A stretch of DNA of 64,000 nucleotides from Clostridia bacterium (GCA_017942005.1 JAGAVJ010000026.1:85289-149288), one strand, 5' to 3'; shown: positions 25,437-34,714, numbered from the stretch's first letter. Made by a program: numbers and translations. The notes: generated from the sequence alone by a model not told the origin.

Positions 25437-26597
25437 ATGGCATACGGATATGGAAGTACGAAAAAACAGACGCCGGAAGAACGCGCGGAAGCAGAGCTGA
25501 AGACCTATCTGAATGCGTCGGGGACGGATGGGTATGGCGGCGCATGGCTTCTCTGCGGACCGGAGACCTATCTTTCGTCCTATTATAGAGACAAAATACG
25601 TAAAAAGATCATTCCGGATCCGGAAATGGGGTATTTTGATCACATCCGTTTGTCCGGTGCAAAACGCAAAGAAATGGAGTCCGGCGCGCTGCATGCGGAC
25701 ATGACACTGGGCATGCGTTTGGCAGCAGCATGTGAGGGTGTGCCTGTGATGGGAGAACATAAGCTTATAGAAATTGCAGAGCCATGTTTTCCCGACATGC
25801 GGGCAGCAGAACTGGAGGATTTTTGCGACGCAATTTCCGGCGCTGCACAATATCCCTATGTGACGGTCGTCATTTTATGTGCGGAGGAAGAATTTCCCAC
25901 CGACTATCGTTCCAAGGTTGGTACGGTATGGAAAGCGCTTGAAAAAACGGAACTGCACATCGTTCCTTTTCCTTATCAGGAGCAGGGAAAGCTGCGGGGA
26001 TGGTGCGCACGGCATTTTGCGTCGGAAGGCATCGAAGCAGCGCCGTATCTCATCGATCAGATGATTGTGCGTGTGGGACGTTCCATGACAGCGCTGGCTG
26101 GGGAGATGCAGAAGCTTTGCTGCTATTTGCATGCAAACAAGCGGAATTCCCTTTCTGAGCAGGACATTCCGTTCATCTGTGCAGCAACGGAAAATGCTGC
26201 GGCGTTCGGCATTCAGAATGCCGTCCGGGACCGCGATATCCGGGCGCTTTCCGAGCAGTACCGCATTTTAAAGCGTGAAAAAGAGGAACCAATTACACTG
26301 TTTTTCGGAATTTCCAGTGCGATTGGCGATTTGTGGAAGATCAAAACGGGACTTGCCGAAGGTTATACGCGTGAGGAGCTGTCAAAGCTTTATAAAATCA
26401 AGGACTATCCAATGCGGCTTTTGGTACAGGGATGCGGAAATTATTCCCTTTCGACCTTGCAAAGACTGCAAAGGCAGTGTGCGGAAACGGATGTACAGTT
26501 GAAATCCTCGCCGGTGGACGGATATGTGCTTGTGGAACGGCTGATCTGCGCTATGACAAAACGGTATGAAGCGGAAGCGGACGGAGGTCTTTCATGA
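25437..26597 (+). CDS. holA: DNA polymerase III subunit delta
   Basis: A protein of 386 residues; the delta subunit opens the beta clamp in the clamp loader. The order fits HolA: N-terminal 'AWLLCGPETYLSSYYRDKI', a degenerate AAA+ fold without a Walker A, the central 'YPYVTVVILCAEEEFPTDYRSKV', then the helical 'AGEMQKLCCYLHANK...LSEQDIPFICAATENAAAFGIQNAV' read in pieces, and the C-terminal collar with 'EEPITLFFGISSAIGDLWKI'. It is slightly longer at the N-terminus than usual. It starts 16 bases after rodA and its stop overlaps the mreC start (ATGA). Confidence 0.92.
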   Translation: MAYGYGSTKKQTPEERAEAELKTYLNASGTDGYGGAWLLCGPETYLSSYYRDKIRKKIIPDPEMGYFDHIRLSGAKRKEMESGALHADMTLGMRLAAACEGVPVMGEHKLIEIAEPCFPDMRAAELEDFCDAISGAAQYPYVTVVILCAEEEFPTDYRSKVGTVWKALEKTELHIVPFPYQEQGKLRGWCARHFASEGIEAAPYLIDQMIVRVGRSMTALAGEMQKLCCYLHANKRNSLSEQDIPFICAATENAAAFGIQNAVRDRDIRALSEQYRILKREKEEPITLFFGISSAIGDLWKIKTGLAEGYTREELSKLYKIKDYPMRLLVQGCGNYSLSTLQRLQRQCAETDVQLKSSPVDGYVLVERLICAMTKRYEAEADGGLS

Positions 26598-27622
26598 AAC
26601 GAGCATCCAAAAGCAAGTTTTCAAAGATTTCGATTGTTCCGCATGTACCAAAAAACATGAAAAAGTACGGAAAAAAGACCGTCACAGCACAATCTGTGGT
26701 GGAAGGTACCGGACATGAGGATGTGCAGCACAAAAGCATCCGGAAAATTTTATTGTGTGCAGGCATTGCTGCAATTCTCTGCACTGCTGTTCCGACTGCG
26801 CTGATTGCGGCAGGTTATCGGGAGCCGGTACGTGCGGCGGTCAATACGGTTTTGACGCCGATACGCACGGTGATGTCCGGTGTGGGAGACCGTATTGGAA
26901 ACCTGTCTGCATATCTGACGGAATTTGATGCGCTGAAGGAAGAAAACGCACGTCTGCGTGCACAGCTTGCGTCGATGGAGGACACTGTCCGTGCGGCAGA
27001 GCTGACACTGGAGGAAAACGCATTTTTAAGCGAATTCCTGTCATTGAAGGAAAATCACGATGACTACCGCTTTTTAAAATGCGAGATTGTCGCATCGGAG
27101 GAAACCGGTTACAAGCGCACGCTGACGCTGAATGCCGGAAGCGGAGAGGGCGCAGACGTCGGCTATCCGGTGATCACTGCGTCGGGAGTTGTGGGGCGCA
27201 TTACGGAGGTCGGGAAAAACTGGTCGAAGGCAGAACCGATTACAGAGCTTTCGTCCTCTGTCGGCGCTTATGTGGAGCGATCCGGTGCGATGGGCGTTGC
27301 AGAAGGGTCCTATCTTGTCAGAGAGCACGGTCAGCTGCTGCTTTCCTATCTCGAGTCCGATGCGGATGCCAAAGTCGGAGACCGTGTCCGCACTTCCGGT
27401 GTCAACAGCTACTATCCGCGCGGGCTATTGCTTGGAGAGATTACGGAATTATTGTATGATCCTGCGACCGGTGCATGTTCTGCGGTATTGACTCCGACCT
27501 CTGTTCTGTCTGATCTGCGCGATGTGATGATTTTAACCGACTTTGCAATTTATGATACCACGGATGACCCATCGGACGCAGAAACGGAACCTGCAGAGTC
27601 TGCGGACGGCGGCGATACATAG
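26594..27622 (+). CDS. mreC: Rod shape-determining protein MreC
   Basis: A protein of 342 residues. A basic cytoplasmic N-terminus of about 50 residues is followed by one transmembrane segment (about 51-75), a coiled coil ('FDALKEENARLRAQLASMED', about 110-145) and the MreC beta domain with 'GYPVITASGVVGRITEVGKNWSK', 'ELSSSVGAYVERSGAMGV' and 'SGVNSYYPRGLLLGEI'. MreC scaffolds RodA and PBP2 outside the membrane. mreD, its usual next gene, is absent: a palindromic repeat region and proA follow instead. mreB and PBP2 lie 19 kb and 7 kb away. Confidence 0.94.
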   Translation: MKRASKSKFSKISIVPHVPKNMKKYGKKTVTAQSVVEGTGHEDVQHKSIRKILLCAGIAAILCTAVPTALIAAGYREPVRAAVNTVLTPIRTVMSGVGDRIGNLSAYLTEFDALKEENARLRAQLASMEDTVRAAELTLEENAFLSEFLSLKENHDDYRFLKCEIVASEETGYKRTLTLNAGSGEGADVGYPVITASGVVGRITEVGKNWSKAEPITELSSSVGAYVERSGAMGVAEGSYLVREHGQLLLSYLESDADAKVGDRVRTSGVNSYYPRGLLLGEITELLYDPATGACSAVLTPTSVLSDLRDVMILTDFAIYDTTDDPSDAETEPAESADGGDT

Positions 27623-27629
27623 ATATGGA

Positions 27630-27800
27630 TTTTGGGGTGTTGCCCCAAGCCCCATTTGGGGGACTTTTCGAGAAAAGCTCCCCCAAAAGCCCCTCAAAAG
27701 CTTTTTTGGTGGGGAGGTATTAAGGGGGGATTTCATTCAGTATAAAGTTTTTTGAAAGGGGTTTGGGGAAAAGCTTTTTTTCAAAAAAGTTTTCCCCATA
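27630..27800. repeat. Composite palindromic repeat R1 (modules D and A)
   Basis: It fills the mreC-proA gap. Module D has a small stem TTGGGG/CCCCAA (27632-27648) and a larger stem centred on TTTTCGAGAAAA bounded by GGGGG and CCCCC (27658-27684). Module A is GGGGAAAAG/TTTTCCCC around CTTTTTTTCAAAAAAG (27765-27797). D also occurs at 52.7 kb and 62.7 kb. A also occurs at 29.1 kb and 34.9 kb. The stems can terminate mreC transcripts. Confidence 0.8.
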
Positions 27801-27812
27801 AAAAAGAATACG

Positions 27813-29075
27813 ATGTCAGAGCATTTTGAAACGGTAAAACAGCTTTGTGAAAAAGCGAACGCAGCGTCCTATCAATTGGCGCAGACGTCCGGCGCACAGC
27901 GCAATGCGGCGCTGTATGCCATGCGTGACGCACTGCTTGCAAATCAGGCGGAAATTCTTGCGGCAAATGAAGAAGACATGGTGCATGCGGCGGAAAACGG
28001 CGTCTCTGTTCCGATGCAGGACAGACTGCGTCTGAACGGGAAACGCTTGTCCGACATTGCCGGTGCGCTTGGAAAGCTGGCGGAGCTTCCGGACCCGCTG
28101 GGGGCAGGAGACGTGTTTACCCGCCCGAACGGTTTGATCATTCGCCGGGTGCATGTGCCGCTCGGTACGGTCGGCATGATCTATGAAGCGCGTCCGAATG
28201 TAACGGCGGATGCGGCGGGGCTGTGCATCAAGTCCGGCAACGCGGCGGTTCTGCGCGGCGGAAAGGAAGCCATTCATACCAATACCGCGATGACCACCGC
28301 TCTGCGAAAGGGACTTGCGGCAGCTGGTCTTCCAGAAGACGCAGTCTGCCTGATTGGGGACACAACAAGAGAAAGCGCGAATGCGCTGATGCAGATGCGC
28401 GGATATATTGATGTGCTGATTCCGCGCGGCGGAAAGGGCTTGATCCGCTCTGTGACCGAAACGGCATCCGTTCCCGTCATCGAAACCGGTGCGGGCAACT
28501 GCCATTTGTATGTCGATGAAGGTGCGGATTTGAACATGGCAGTCAAACTGACCATGAATGCAAAAACACAGCGTCCGTCCGTATGCAATGCGATTGAAAC
28601 CCTGCTTGTGCACCGTGCAGAGGCGGAAGCGTTTCTGCCTTTGCTCGGGGAAGCGCTGAAGGCATTCCACACCCCTGTGGAAATTCGTGGCTGCATGAGA
28701 ACCTGTGCAATTCTGCCCGGTGCTGTTCCGGCGGCAGAAGAAGATTGGAGTACGGAGTATGACGACTATATTCTTGCCGTGAAGATCGTAGATTCCATGG
28801 AAGAAGCGATTGCGCACATCAACCGATATAACACCCAGCACTCGGAAACGATTGTAACACAGAATCTTTCCCATGCTGCGCAGTTCCAGCAGTGTGTGGA
28901 TGCGGCATGCGTCTATGTCAATGCGTCGACACGGTTTACTGACGGCGATGAGTTTGGTTTTGGCGCGGAGATCGGTATCTCCACGCAGAAGCTGCATGCG
29001 CGCGGACCGATGGGATTATCCGCACTGACGACCGTGAAATATCTCATCAACGGCGACGGTCAGATACGCACATAA
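27813..29075 (+). CDS. proA: Gamma-glutamyl phosphate reductase
   Basis: A protein of 420 residues, full length. It reduces gamma-glutamyl phosphate to glutamate semialdehyde with NADPH in proline synthesis. Aldehyde-dehydrogenase-fold motifs include 'VHVPLGTVGMIYEARPNVT', 'KSGNAAVLRGGKEA', 'VLIPRGGKGLI', 'VIETGAGNCHLYVD' and the catalytic cysteine in 'PSVCNAIETLL' (Cys258), ending 'FGFGAEIGISTQKLHARGPMG'. The usual partner proB is not in the window. The start follows the module A hairpin of repeat R1 with only a weak AAAAAAGAA before ATG 27813. Confidence 0.97.
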   Translation: MSEHFETVKQLCEKANAASYQLAQTSGAQRNAALYAMRDALLANQAEILAANEEDMVHAAENGVSVPMQDRLRLNGKRLSDIAGALGKLAELPDPLGAGDVFTRPNGLIIRRVHVPLGTVGMIYEARPNVTADAAGLCIKSGNAAVLRGGKEAIHTNTAMTTALRKGLAAAGLPEDAVCLIGDTTRESANALMQMRGYIDVLIPRGGKGLIRSVTETASVPVIETGAGNCHLYVDEGADLNMAVKLTMNAKTQRPSVCNAIETLLVHRAEAEAFLPLLGEALKAFHTPVEIRGCMRTCAILPGAVPAAEEDWSTEYDDYILAVKIVDSMEEAIAHINRYNTQHSETIVTQNLSHAAQFQQCVDAACVYVNASTRFTDGDEFGFGAEIGISTQKLHARGPMGLSALTTVKYLINGDGQIRT

Positions 29076-29079
29076 TGAT

Positions 29080-29294
29080 AACGTGAGTTCGATAAAATTC
29101 TCGGGGAAAACTTTTTTGAAAAAAAGTTTTCCCCGAACCCCTTTCCAAAAACTTTATATGGATAAATCAAACCCAAACTGTGCTTTTTTTGCTTCATTTA
29201 TCCATATTTTATTGGTTTTCCTGTTTAAAAGTTTTTGCGGTGGAGTTTGAGGAGGTGCTTTTTTCAAAATGCATCTCCTCATTGAACTCACGTT
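29080..29294. repeat. Palindromic element R2 with 14-bp terminal inverted repeats
   Basis: A 215-bp element. AACGTGAGTTCGAT at 29080-29093 and ATTGAACTCACGTT at 29281-29294 are inverted with 13 of 14 matches. Inside are hairpin A (GGGGAAAA...TTTTCCCC) near the left end and hairpin C (GAGGAGGTGC/GCATCTCCTC) near the right end, joined by a unique AT-rich core. The same core occurs in inverted orientation in R3. It starts 5 bases after the proA stop. No transposase lies inside. Confidence 0.85.
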
Positions 29295-29307
29295 AAAGCT
29301 GCAATGA

Positions 29308-29364
29308 AACGATTTCACCCGGAAACGACAGTCGATATGACAGATCTGTTTCCGGGTGAAATTT
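29308..29364. terminator. Convergent terminator between proA and DUF2807 gene
   Basis: The ATTTCACCCGGAAAC arm (29312-29326) pairs perfectly with GTTTCCGGGTGAAAT (29348-29362), followed by TTTCTATTTCT on the plus strand. Confidence 0.75.
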
Positions 29365-29402
29365 TCTATTTCTATAGACGGTATTGCCTGCAATCCGATG
29401 CT

Positions 29403-30278
29403 TCAATCGTCGTCGTCAGTATCATTGCTTTTGTTTACCGTACCAAGACCGTTGATTTTCTTGTGTACAGTGGGGTTTCCCCGATATACAATGCTGCCGG
29501 TACCGTTGACCTCGGCGTCCAGTGTGTCGGTTACATAGAGTGCAGCAAGACCGGCACCGTTGATCTGCACGTTGGCATCCTTGACTTTGAGATCGTCGCA
29601 GTTTAGGTCTGTAGCGCCATTGATGAGACCGGACAGTGTTTGGGCTTCTCCGTACAAAGAGATGTCGGCGGCGCCATCGACCTTGATGGAAACATCTTTT
29701 GCACAGAGATTGGCAATGCTGCATTCCATGGCGCCTGTGACGTGCAGAGATAAATCCTTGCGGTCAGAGGTACCGTCCGCATTGCTGTAGAATGGACCGC
29801 CGGCATCCGCGTTTAGCGTGATGCTTCCTTTCACCGTATAGGAGGTGACGCATGCCGTAATGGCGGCACGGAAATCGTCCGTGTCGAACTGGTACTTTGT
29901 GGAGGTACCGATTTTGAGTGTATTTCCGCTGGCTTCGGCGTAAAAGCCATAGTTGTCAAGGTCGGCAGGATAACTGATGACCGCAACGGGATTTTGTGCC
30001 GCAGCGTTTTGTGTGTTGGGCGTGATGTCGGCAGCGCTATCTTTTTGCGGCGCACTGATTACGAATGGATTGTTCCCTCCGTCTTTAAACCGCATATTTA
30101 CCGTAAGCGAAAGTCCTTCTTTCTCATCATAGGAAAGCGGGATGGTGACGGTTTTCATTTCTCCGTGCAGACGGATGGTTTGAATTTCTGCCGGGAGATA
30201 GTTGTTGACCACCGTACATGCGCACATAAGGGAAAGACAGAATAGCAGACCTGTGATCAACAAAAGCCGTTTTTTCAT
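29403..30278 (-). CDS. DUF2807 (head GIN) lipoprotein
   Basis: A protein of 291 residues. The signal peptide ends in lipobox 'SLMCAC', so it should be a lipoprotein on the outer face of the membrane. From about residue 150 it is a right-handed beta-helix-like DUF2807 domain with repeating 'V.G...L...G.G.A.L' pieces ('HVTGAMECSIANLCAKDVSI', 'LSGLINGATDLNCDDL', 'QINGAGLAALYVTDTLDAEV', 'VNGTGSIVYRGNPTV') and a DDDD end. It follows nth with a 3-base gap, so the two are cotranscribed; AGAAAGGAAATC precedes its ATG. The function of the family is not established. Confidence 0.88.
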   Translation of the reverse strand: MKKRLLLITGLLFCLSLMCACTVVNNYLPAEIQTIRLHGEMKTVTIPLSYDEKEGLSLTVNMRFKDGGNNPFVISAPQKDSAADITPNTQNAAAQNPVAVISYPADLDNYGFYAEASGNTLKIGTSTKYQFDTDDFRAAITACVTSYTVKGSITLNADAGGPFYSNADGTSDRKDLSLHVTGAMECSIANLCAKDVSIKVDGAADISLYGEAQTLSGLINGATDLNCDDLKVKDANVQINGAGLAALYVTDTLDAEVNGTGSIVYRGNPTVHKKINGLGTVNKSNDTDDDD

Positions 30279-30281
30279 ATA

Positions 30282-30938
30282 TCAAGATTTCCTTTCTGTA
30301 AATGTACAAAGATTCTGCGCCCGCAGAGGACATTCTTCGCAGCGGGGCGCACGTGCCATACAATATTCTCTGCCGAACCAGACAAGTCTATGACAAAAAT
30401 CTGAAGATTTTTCCGGTGCGATCAAAGGAATCAGTGCCTTTTCCACATGGACGGGGTCTTTTTTGTCGCACAGACCGAGGCGGTTTGAAATGCGGATACA
30501 GTGCGTATCAGCGACAATGGCAGGCTTGTGGTAGACATCGCCGAGAATCAGATTCGCAATTTTGCGTCCGACGCCTGGGAGGGAAAGCAGATCATCCATC
30601 GTGTCGGGAACCTGACCGTCGAATTTGTCACGGATGATGACAGAAAAATCGCGGATATTTGCCGCTTTTACCTTATACACCCCACAAGAGAAGACAAGTT
30701 TTTCAAGCGTTGGCAGGTCCGCTTCTGCCATGGCATAAACATCGGGATAGACGGCGAACAGATCACGGCACACGGTGTTGACCCGTGCATCGGTACATTG
30801 TGCGGACAGTCTGCCCATGACGAGCAGACGAAAGGGGTCTCCTCCGGATTCCAGTGCGCATTCTACCGTTGGGTAAAGTGCTTCGAGTGCGTTGGTAATG
30901 GCGTTTGCTAAATGCTTTTGTTCCTCTGTGACAGGCAT
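30282..30938 (-). CDS. nth: Endonuclease III
   Basis: A protein of 218 residues from ATG 30938 with AAAGGAGGAG upstream. The longer frame to 31019 begins inside the promoter -35. It is a base-excision repair glycosylase/AP lyase for oxidised pyrimidines. The helix-hairpin-helix 'LPGVGRKIANLIL' supplies the catalytic lysine, and the aspartate is in 'VADTHCIRISNRLGL'. The substrate pocket motif is 'LSAQCTDARVN'. The iron-sulfur loop 'CMARAPRCEECPLRAQNLC' has spacing C-x6-C-x2-C-x7-C, two residues longer in the last gap than the textbook C-x5-C. All four cysteines are present. Confidence 0.95.
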   Translation of the reverse strand: MPVTEEQKHLANAITNALEALYPTVECALESGGDPFRLLVMGRLSAQCTDARVNTVCRDLFAVYPDVYAMAEADLPTLEKLVFSCGVYKVKAANIRDFSVIIRDKFDGQVPDTMDDLLSLPGVGRKIANLILGDVYHKPAIVADTHCIRISNRLGLCDKKDPVHVEKALIPLIAPEKSSDFCHRLVWFGREYCMARAPRCEECPLRAQNLCTFTERKS

Positions 30939-30990
30939 TGGTTGTGTCTCCTCCTTTGAAGCGGGGCGTTTTTTTACTATTTTTATATGT

Positions 30991-31019
30991 ATTCTATCAT
31001 ATTTTGCAATGGGATGCAA
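30991..31019 (-). promoter_or_regulatory. Promoter of nth-DUF2807 operon
   Basis: On the minus strand TTGCAT (31014-31019), 17 bases, TAGAAT (30991-30996). Confidence 0.65.
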
Positions 31020-31100
31020 GCAGATGAAATGACCTGAATATTAAATTTTTTGTAAACAGTATAAAACAGCCAAAAAATATCAACTTCCATAAAAAAATCC

Positions 31101-31129
31101 TTGCTTTTCTGTTTCAATTATGATATAAT
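31101..31129 (+). promoter_or_regulatory. Promoter of first solute-binding lipoprotein gene
   Basis: TTGCTT (31101-31106), 17 bases, TATAAT (31124-31129), about 118 bases before the start codon. Confidence 0.7.
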
Positions 31130-31246
31130 GAAATTAACATATTCGGAATAAATTGCGGCGTGCACCGCAAGACACAGCGGAAAAAATTTTCCGCATATCA
31201 TGGCAGAGAATTTTTTAATATTTTCTATTTAGAAAGGATATAGATT

Positions 31247-32797
31247 ATGATGAAAAAAACAAACATGGTACGCTGTGCGGCATATCTGCTTGCGATACTT
31301 GCGTGTGTACCTGCGATTGCTTCCTGCGGTGATGCCAAAACATCACAGGATGCTGACACAAAGCCGGTGGAAACACAGTCACAATCCACAGTCACAGAGG
31401 TACAAACAGAGGAATTGACCGGGCGTGCGGCGGTAAAAGACAATCTGCCGGATGACCTGGACCTGGGCGGTTCGACCATCCGCATTTTGACCCGTACAGA
31501 CGACCGCGACACACGCGTAGAGTTTATCGCGGAATCGGAGACAGGCGACATCGTGGAAGATACGGTCTATGCGCGCAACCGCACGGTCATGGAACGGCTG
31601 AATGTCAATATGGAAATCATCGAAGCCGGAACCGGCGCGACCAGACACGACGGCGCCGTGCTGAACAAGCTGCTTGACAAGTCCGTACTTGCGGGAGAAG
31701 ACGCCTATGACCTGGTCGGCAACCATATGAGCCAGATCACACCGTATATTCTCAAAGGCGCATTCCTCAATATCAAGGATCTGCCGTATCTTGACTGGGA
31801 TCAACCGTGGTGGAACCAGTCCTACAATGAACATATCACGCTGGACGGTAAGCAGTATATGTGTGCAGGCGAGCTTGCGCAGACGATGATCTCCGGTACC
31901 TATGTCATGTTCTTCAACAAGAAGCTGTGGAACGAGCACTGGGGGGATGACAACCTGTATGAAATTGTCAAAAACGGCGAGTGGACGCTGGACAAAATGA
32001 AGATGTACTGCGATACGATGTACGCAGACTTAAACGGCAATGGTTCTGTCGATGAAGAAGACCGATTTGCTATGGTTTATGACAAGGATCAGATTCAGGC
32101 GGATGCGTTTGCAGGCGGCGCGAACGTCAGTTTTACGACCTACGATGAAAACGACGGCTACTATTATTGGACGCTGGAGAATGAACGGACTGCAAATTTC
32201 CTTGGAAAGATCAAGGGAATCCTTCACGAAAATAACAACACCTATTTTACAGATGAAAATACACACAAGTTCAGCGTTGACTTGATGTGGAAAATGATCA
32301 ATGACACCGTATTGTTTATGCCGCATATGCTGTCCGGTACCGATCAGCTGCGCGATATGAAGTCGGACTACGGTATCATTCCGATGCCGAAGCTGGACGA
32401 CGCGCAAAAGGAATATACCACTTTTGTACATAACGGCTTTACCGTCTTTGCCATTCCGACGACCTGTAAAATTGCGGAAAGCGTAGCACCGTTTTTGGAA
32501 GCGATGTGTGCAGAATCTTACCGTTCTGTTACGCCGGCATATTACGACGTTGCATTGAAGGTCAAGTATGCGCGTGACGAAGATGCGGCTGCCATGCTGG
32601 ATATCGCAACACGTTCCATTGTTTTTGACTTTGGATATCTGTTCAATCAGTTCATTTCGTCAAACACTGCCATTTTCCGTTCGATGTTTAATACTTCTTC
32701 CTCTATCGACAAGGGAATGTCAACAATTGCTCAGAAGGAAAAGCAGACGAACAAGCTGCTTGCAAAGGTCGTCGATACCTATGCGGAGCTGGAATAA
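31247..32797 (+). CDS. Extracellular solute-binding lipoprotein, paralogue 1
   Basis: A protein of 516 residues. The signal peptide has lipobox 'AIASC', then a Thr/Glu/Gln-rich linker. The mature domain resembles family 1 solute-binding proteins: 'TVYARNRTVMERLNVNMEII', 'DLVGNHMSQITPYILKGAF', 'YLDWDQPWWNQSYNE', 'GTYVMFFNKKLWNE', 'YGIIPMPKLDDAQKEYTTF'. A calcium-loop-like 'DLNGNGSVDEEDRF' lies near residue 262. Paralogues follow at 32975 and 39649 with the same 'QPWWNQ' and 'DLNGxG' motifs. No ABC permease or ATPase is linked, so the transporter must be elsewhere or the protein acts as a surface binder. AGAAAGGAT precedes ATG 31247. Confidence 0.86.
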   Translation: MMKKTNMVRCAAYLLAILACVPAIASCGDAKTSQDADTKPVETQSQSTVTEVQTEELTGRAAVKDNLPDDLDLGGSTIRILTRTDDRDTRVEFIAESETGDIVEDTVYARNRTVMERLNVNMEIIEAGTGATRHDGAVLNKLLDKSVLAGEDAYDLVGNHMSQITPYILKGAFLNIKDLPYLDWDQPWWNQSYNEHITLDGKQYMCAGELAQTMISGTYVMFFNKKLWNEHWGDDNLYEIVKNGEWTLDKMKMYCDTMYADLNGNGSVDEEDRFAMVYDKDQIQADAFAGGANVSFTTYDENDGYYYWTLENERTANFLGKIKGILHENNNTYFTDENTHKFSVDLMWKMINDTVLFMPHMLSGTDQLRDMKSDYGIIPMPKLDDAQKEYTTFVHNGFTVFAIPTTCKIAESVAPFLEAMCAESYRSVTPAYYDVALKVKYARDEDAAAMLDIATRSIVFDFGYLFNQFISSNTAIFRSMFNTSSSIDKGMSTIAQKEKQTNKLLAKVVDTYAELE

Positions 32798-32974
32798 ACG
32801 CTTTTTTGCGTTTGTCAGGTGTTTTTTCAAAATAAGATCGAGCGTACCTTTGGCAATACCCCAATTCTTGTAAGGCATTCTCCGTTTCACAGGGATATTT
32901 ATTGTTCTTAGATACAGGCACTTCCTCACAGAAGCTTTATTTTCCGCTTCTGCCTTTCTGAAAGGAGTACAATT

Positions 32975-34438
32975 ATGAAGAAAAGAATTCCGGCATTATT
33001 CCTGTCCGCAGCGATTTTAACAGCATTGCTTGCGTCCTGCGGCGACAAAACGACATCTCCGACAGACCAAACCGATACTACTGACGGCGGAACAGGTTCT
33101 GCGGAAACAGAAGCTGTCACGGAGGCGTTCAGCGATGGTCTGCCCGACACCGATTATGGCGGACGTGCCTTCCGCGTCGCCGTCGGCATCGACTCTGCCT
33201 TTGAGTTTGAAGCAGAGAGTCTCAACGGCAATGTGGAAAACGATGCGGTTTATGAGCGAAATACCCGCATTGAGGAACGGTTTAATATCGATATTCAGCC
33301 CGTTGTGTATGCATTCAGCGTTGCTGACAACTATGATACCCTGGCGCGGGCCGTTATGGCGGATGAGGATATCTGCGACCTTGCTGGCTTTGAGGTCTGG
33401 AACTTCTACCGCGCAACAACTAAGGGTATTTATCAGGACTGGCGCGATACCAAGTACATTCAATTTGACAAGCCGTGGTGGAATCAGGAAATCAACGACA
33501 ATGCTACCTTCAATCAGAAGCTGTTAGGCTTGACCGGTACGCTTGCATTAACCTATATGCAGAACACCTGCGCCATCTTCTTTAACTCTACGCTGCTCGG
33601 TAACTACGATATCGATATGAACGAGCTTTATCAGATGGTCAAGGACGGAAAATGGACGCTTGACGCATTGAATAAAATGGTTACCGATATCTATGAGGAT
33701 TTGAACGGCAACGGCAAGCGCGACGATGATGATCGATACGGATACGGCGGCGGCGACTGGTGCGGCTTGGACGTATGGCCGGCGGCGTTTGAAATTCCGA
33801 TTACAAGTAAGGCGCCGGACGGTTCTTTGACTGTTGAAATTGCAGGAGAGAAAACCTATACCGCACTTGAACGCGTATATGATCTGCTTTACAACAATGT
33901 CGGCGCCCATTGGGCGGATGAACTTGCTATAGATCATGCCCGTACCTTTGTCAATAATCAGTATGTCTTCTATCAGACCTATCTTCTCAGCGCCTTTACA
34001 ACGTTCCGTGATATGACCGACCCTTACGGCGTTCTTCCTCAGCCGAAGATGGATGAGGCGCAGGCGCGCTATCACAATCTCGTTCTCGACGGCTACACCA
34101 TCTGGGGACTGCCCGTCACCGTTCAGGACACCGATTTTGTCTCAATGATCACAGAGGCGCTGTGCGCAGACACCTATCACAATGTGTATCCGGTCTACTA
34201 TGACATTGCGATGAAGTCGAAATACACACAGGATCCCGATACTGCGGCGATGGTGGACATCATCGTCGGAAATGCTTCTTTTGACGTTGCCTTCATGTAC
34301 GGTGTGTATTTGGAGAATCTTCCCTATCTTTTCCGCGACTGCCTGATTGCAAAGAGTACTGACTTCGCATCAAAATACGCCAAGGTGGAAAAATCCATTC
34401 GGTCAAAGCTTGATTCTGTATATGAGCTTTATAAATAA
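32975..34438 (+). CDS. Extracellular solute-binding lipoprotein, paralogue 2
   Basis: A protein of 487 residues with lipobox 'LLASC' and a Thr-rich linker. The architecture matches its neighbour: 'AVYERNTRIEERFNIDIQPV', 'FDKPWWNQEINDNATF', 'TCAIFFNSTLLGNYDIDM', 'DLNGNGKRDDDDRYGYGGG', 'YGVLPQPKMDEAQARYHNL'. GAAAGGAG precedes ATG 32975. A 177-base gap separates it from paralogue 1, so it may share that promoter. Its stop codon region (34436-34438) runs directly into palindromic element R3, which supplies the terminator. The ligand is unknown; sugars or oligosaccharides are typical of the fold. Confidence 0.85.
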   Translation: MKKRIPALFLSAAILTALLASCGDKTTSPTDQTDTTDGGTGSAETEAVTEAFSDGLPDTDYGGRAFRVAVGIDSAFEFEAESLNGNVENDAVYERNTRIEERFNIDIQPVVYAFSVADNYDTLARAVMADEDICDLAGFEVWNFYRATTKGIYQDWRDTKYIQFDKPWWNQEINDNATFNQKLLGLTGTLALTYMQNTCAIFFNSTLLGNYDIDMNELYQMVKDGKWTLDALNKMVTDIYEDLNGNGKRDDDDRYGYGGGDWCGLDVWPAAFEIPITSKAPDGSLTVEIAGEKTYTALERVYDLLYNNVGAHWADELAIDHARTFVNNQYVFYQTYLLSAFTTFRDMTDPYGVLPQPKMDEAQARYHNLVLDGYTIWGLPVTVQDTDFVSMITEALCADTYHNVYPVYYDIAMKSKYTQDPDTAAMVDIIVGNASFDVAFMYGVYLENLPYLFRDCLIAKSTDFASKYAKVEKSIRSKLDSVYELYK

Positions 34439-34655
34439 CGTGAGTTCGATGAGGAGATGCTTTTTGAAAAAAGCACCTCCTCAAACTCCACCGCAAAAAC
34501 TTTTAAACAGAGAAACCAATAAAATATGGAGAAAGCAAGCAAAAAAACGCACAGTTTTGGTTTGATTTATCCATATAAAGTTTTTTGAAAAGGGTATCGG
34601 GCTGTTGCAAGTTTTCAACTTGCAACAGCCCTAAGAATTTTATCGAACTTACGTT
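34437..34655. repeat. Palindromic element R3, inverted relative of R2 with swapped hairpin
   Basis: A 219-bp element bounded by AACGTGAGTTCGAT (34437-34450) and ATCGAACTTACGTT (34642-34655), inverted with 13 of 14 matches. The outer base pairs overlap the upstream stop codon. Read on the minus strand it matches R2 through the AT-rich core and hairpin C. Where R2 has hairpin A, R3 has hairpin B: GGGCTGTTGCAAG/CTTGCAACAGCCC (34599-34631). Confidence 0.85.
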
Positions 34656-34714
34656 ACGTTAAATAAGAGAGTAAAGCGCGAAATTGAACGGACAACGGCT
34701 TTCAATACCTTGTA

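Noticed and set aside
27816..28997. Minus-strand open frame (393 residues) opposite proA
   Set aside because: It is entirely antisense to a clear full-length proA and has no recognisable motif.
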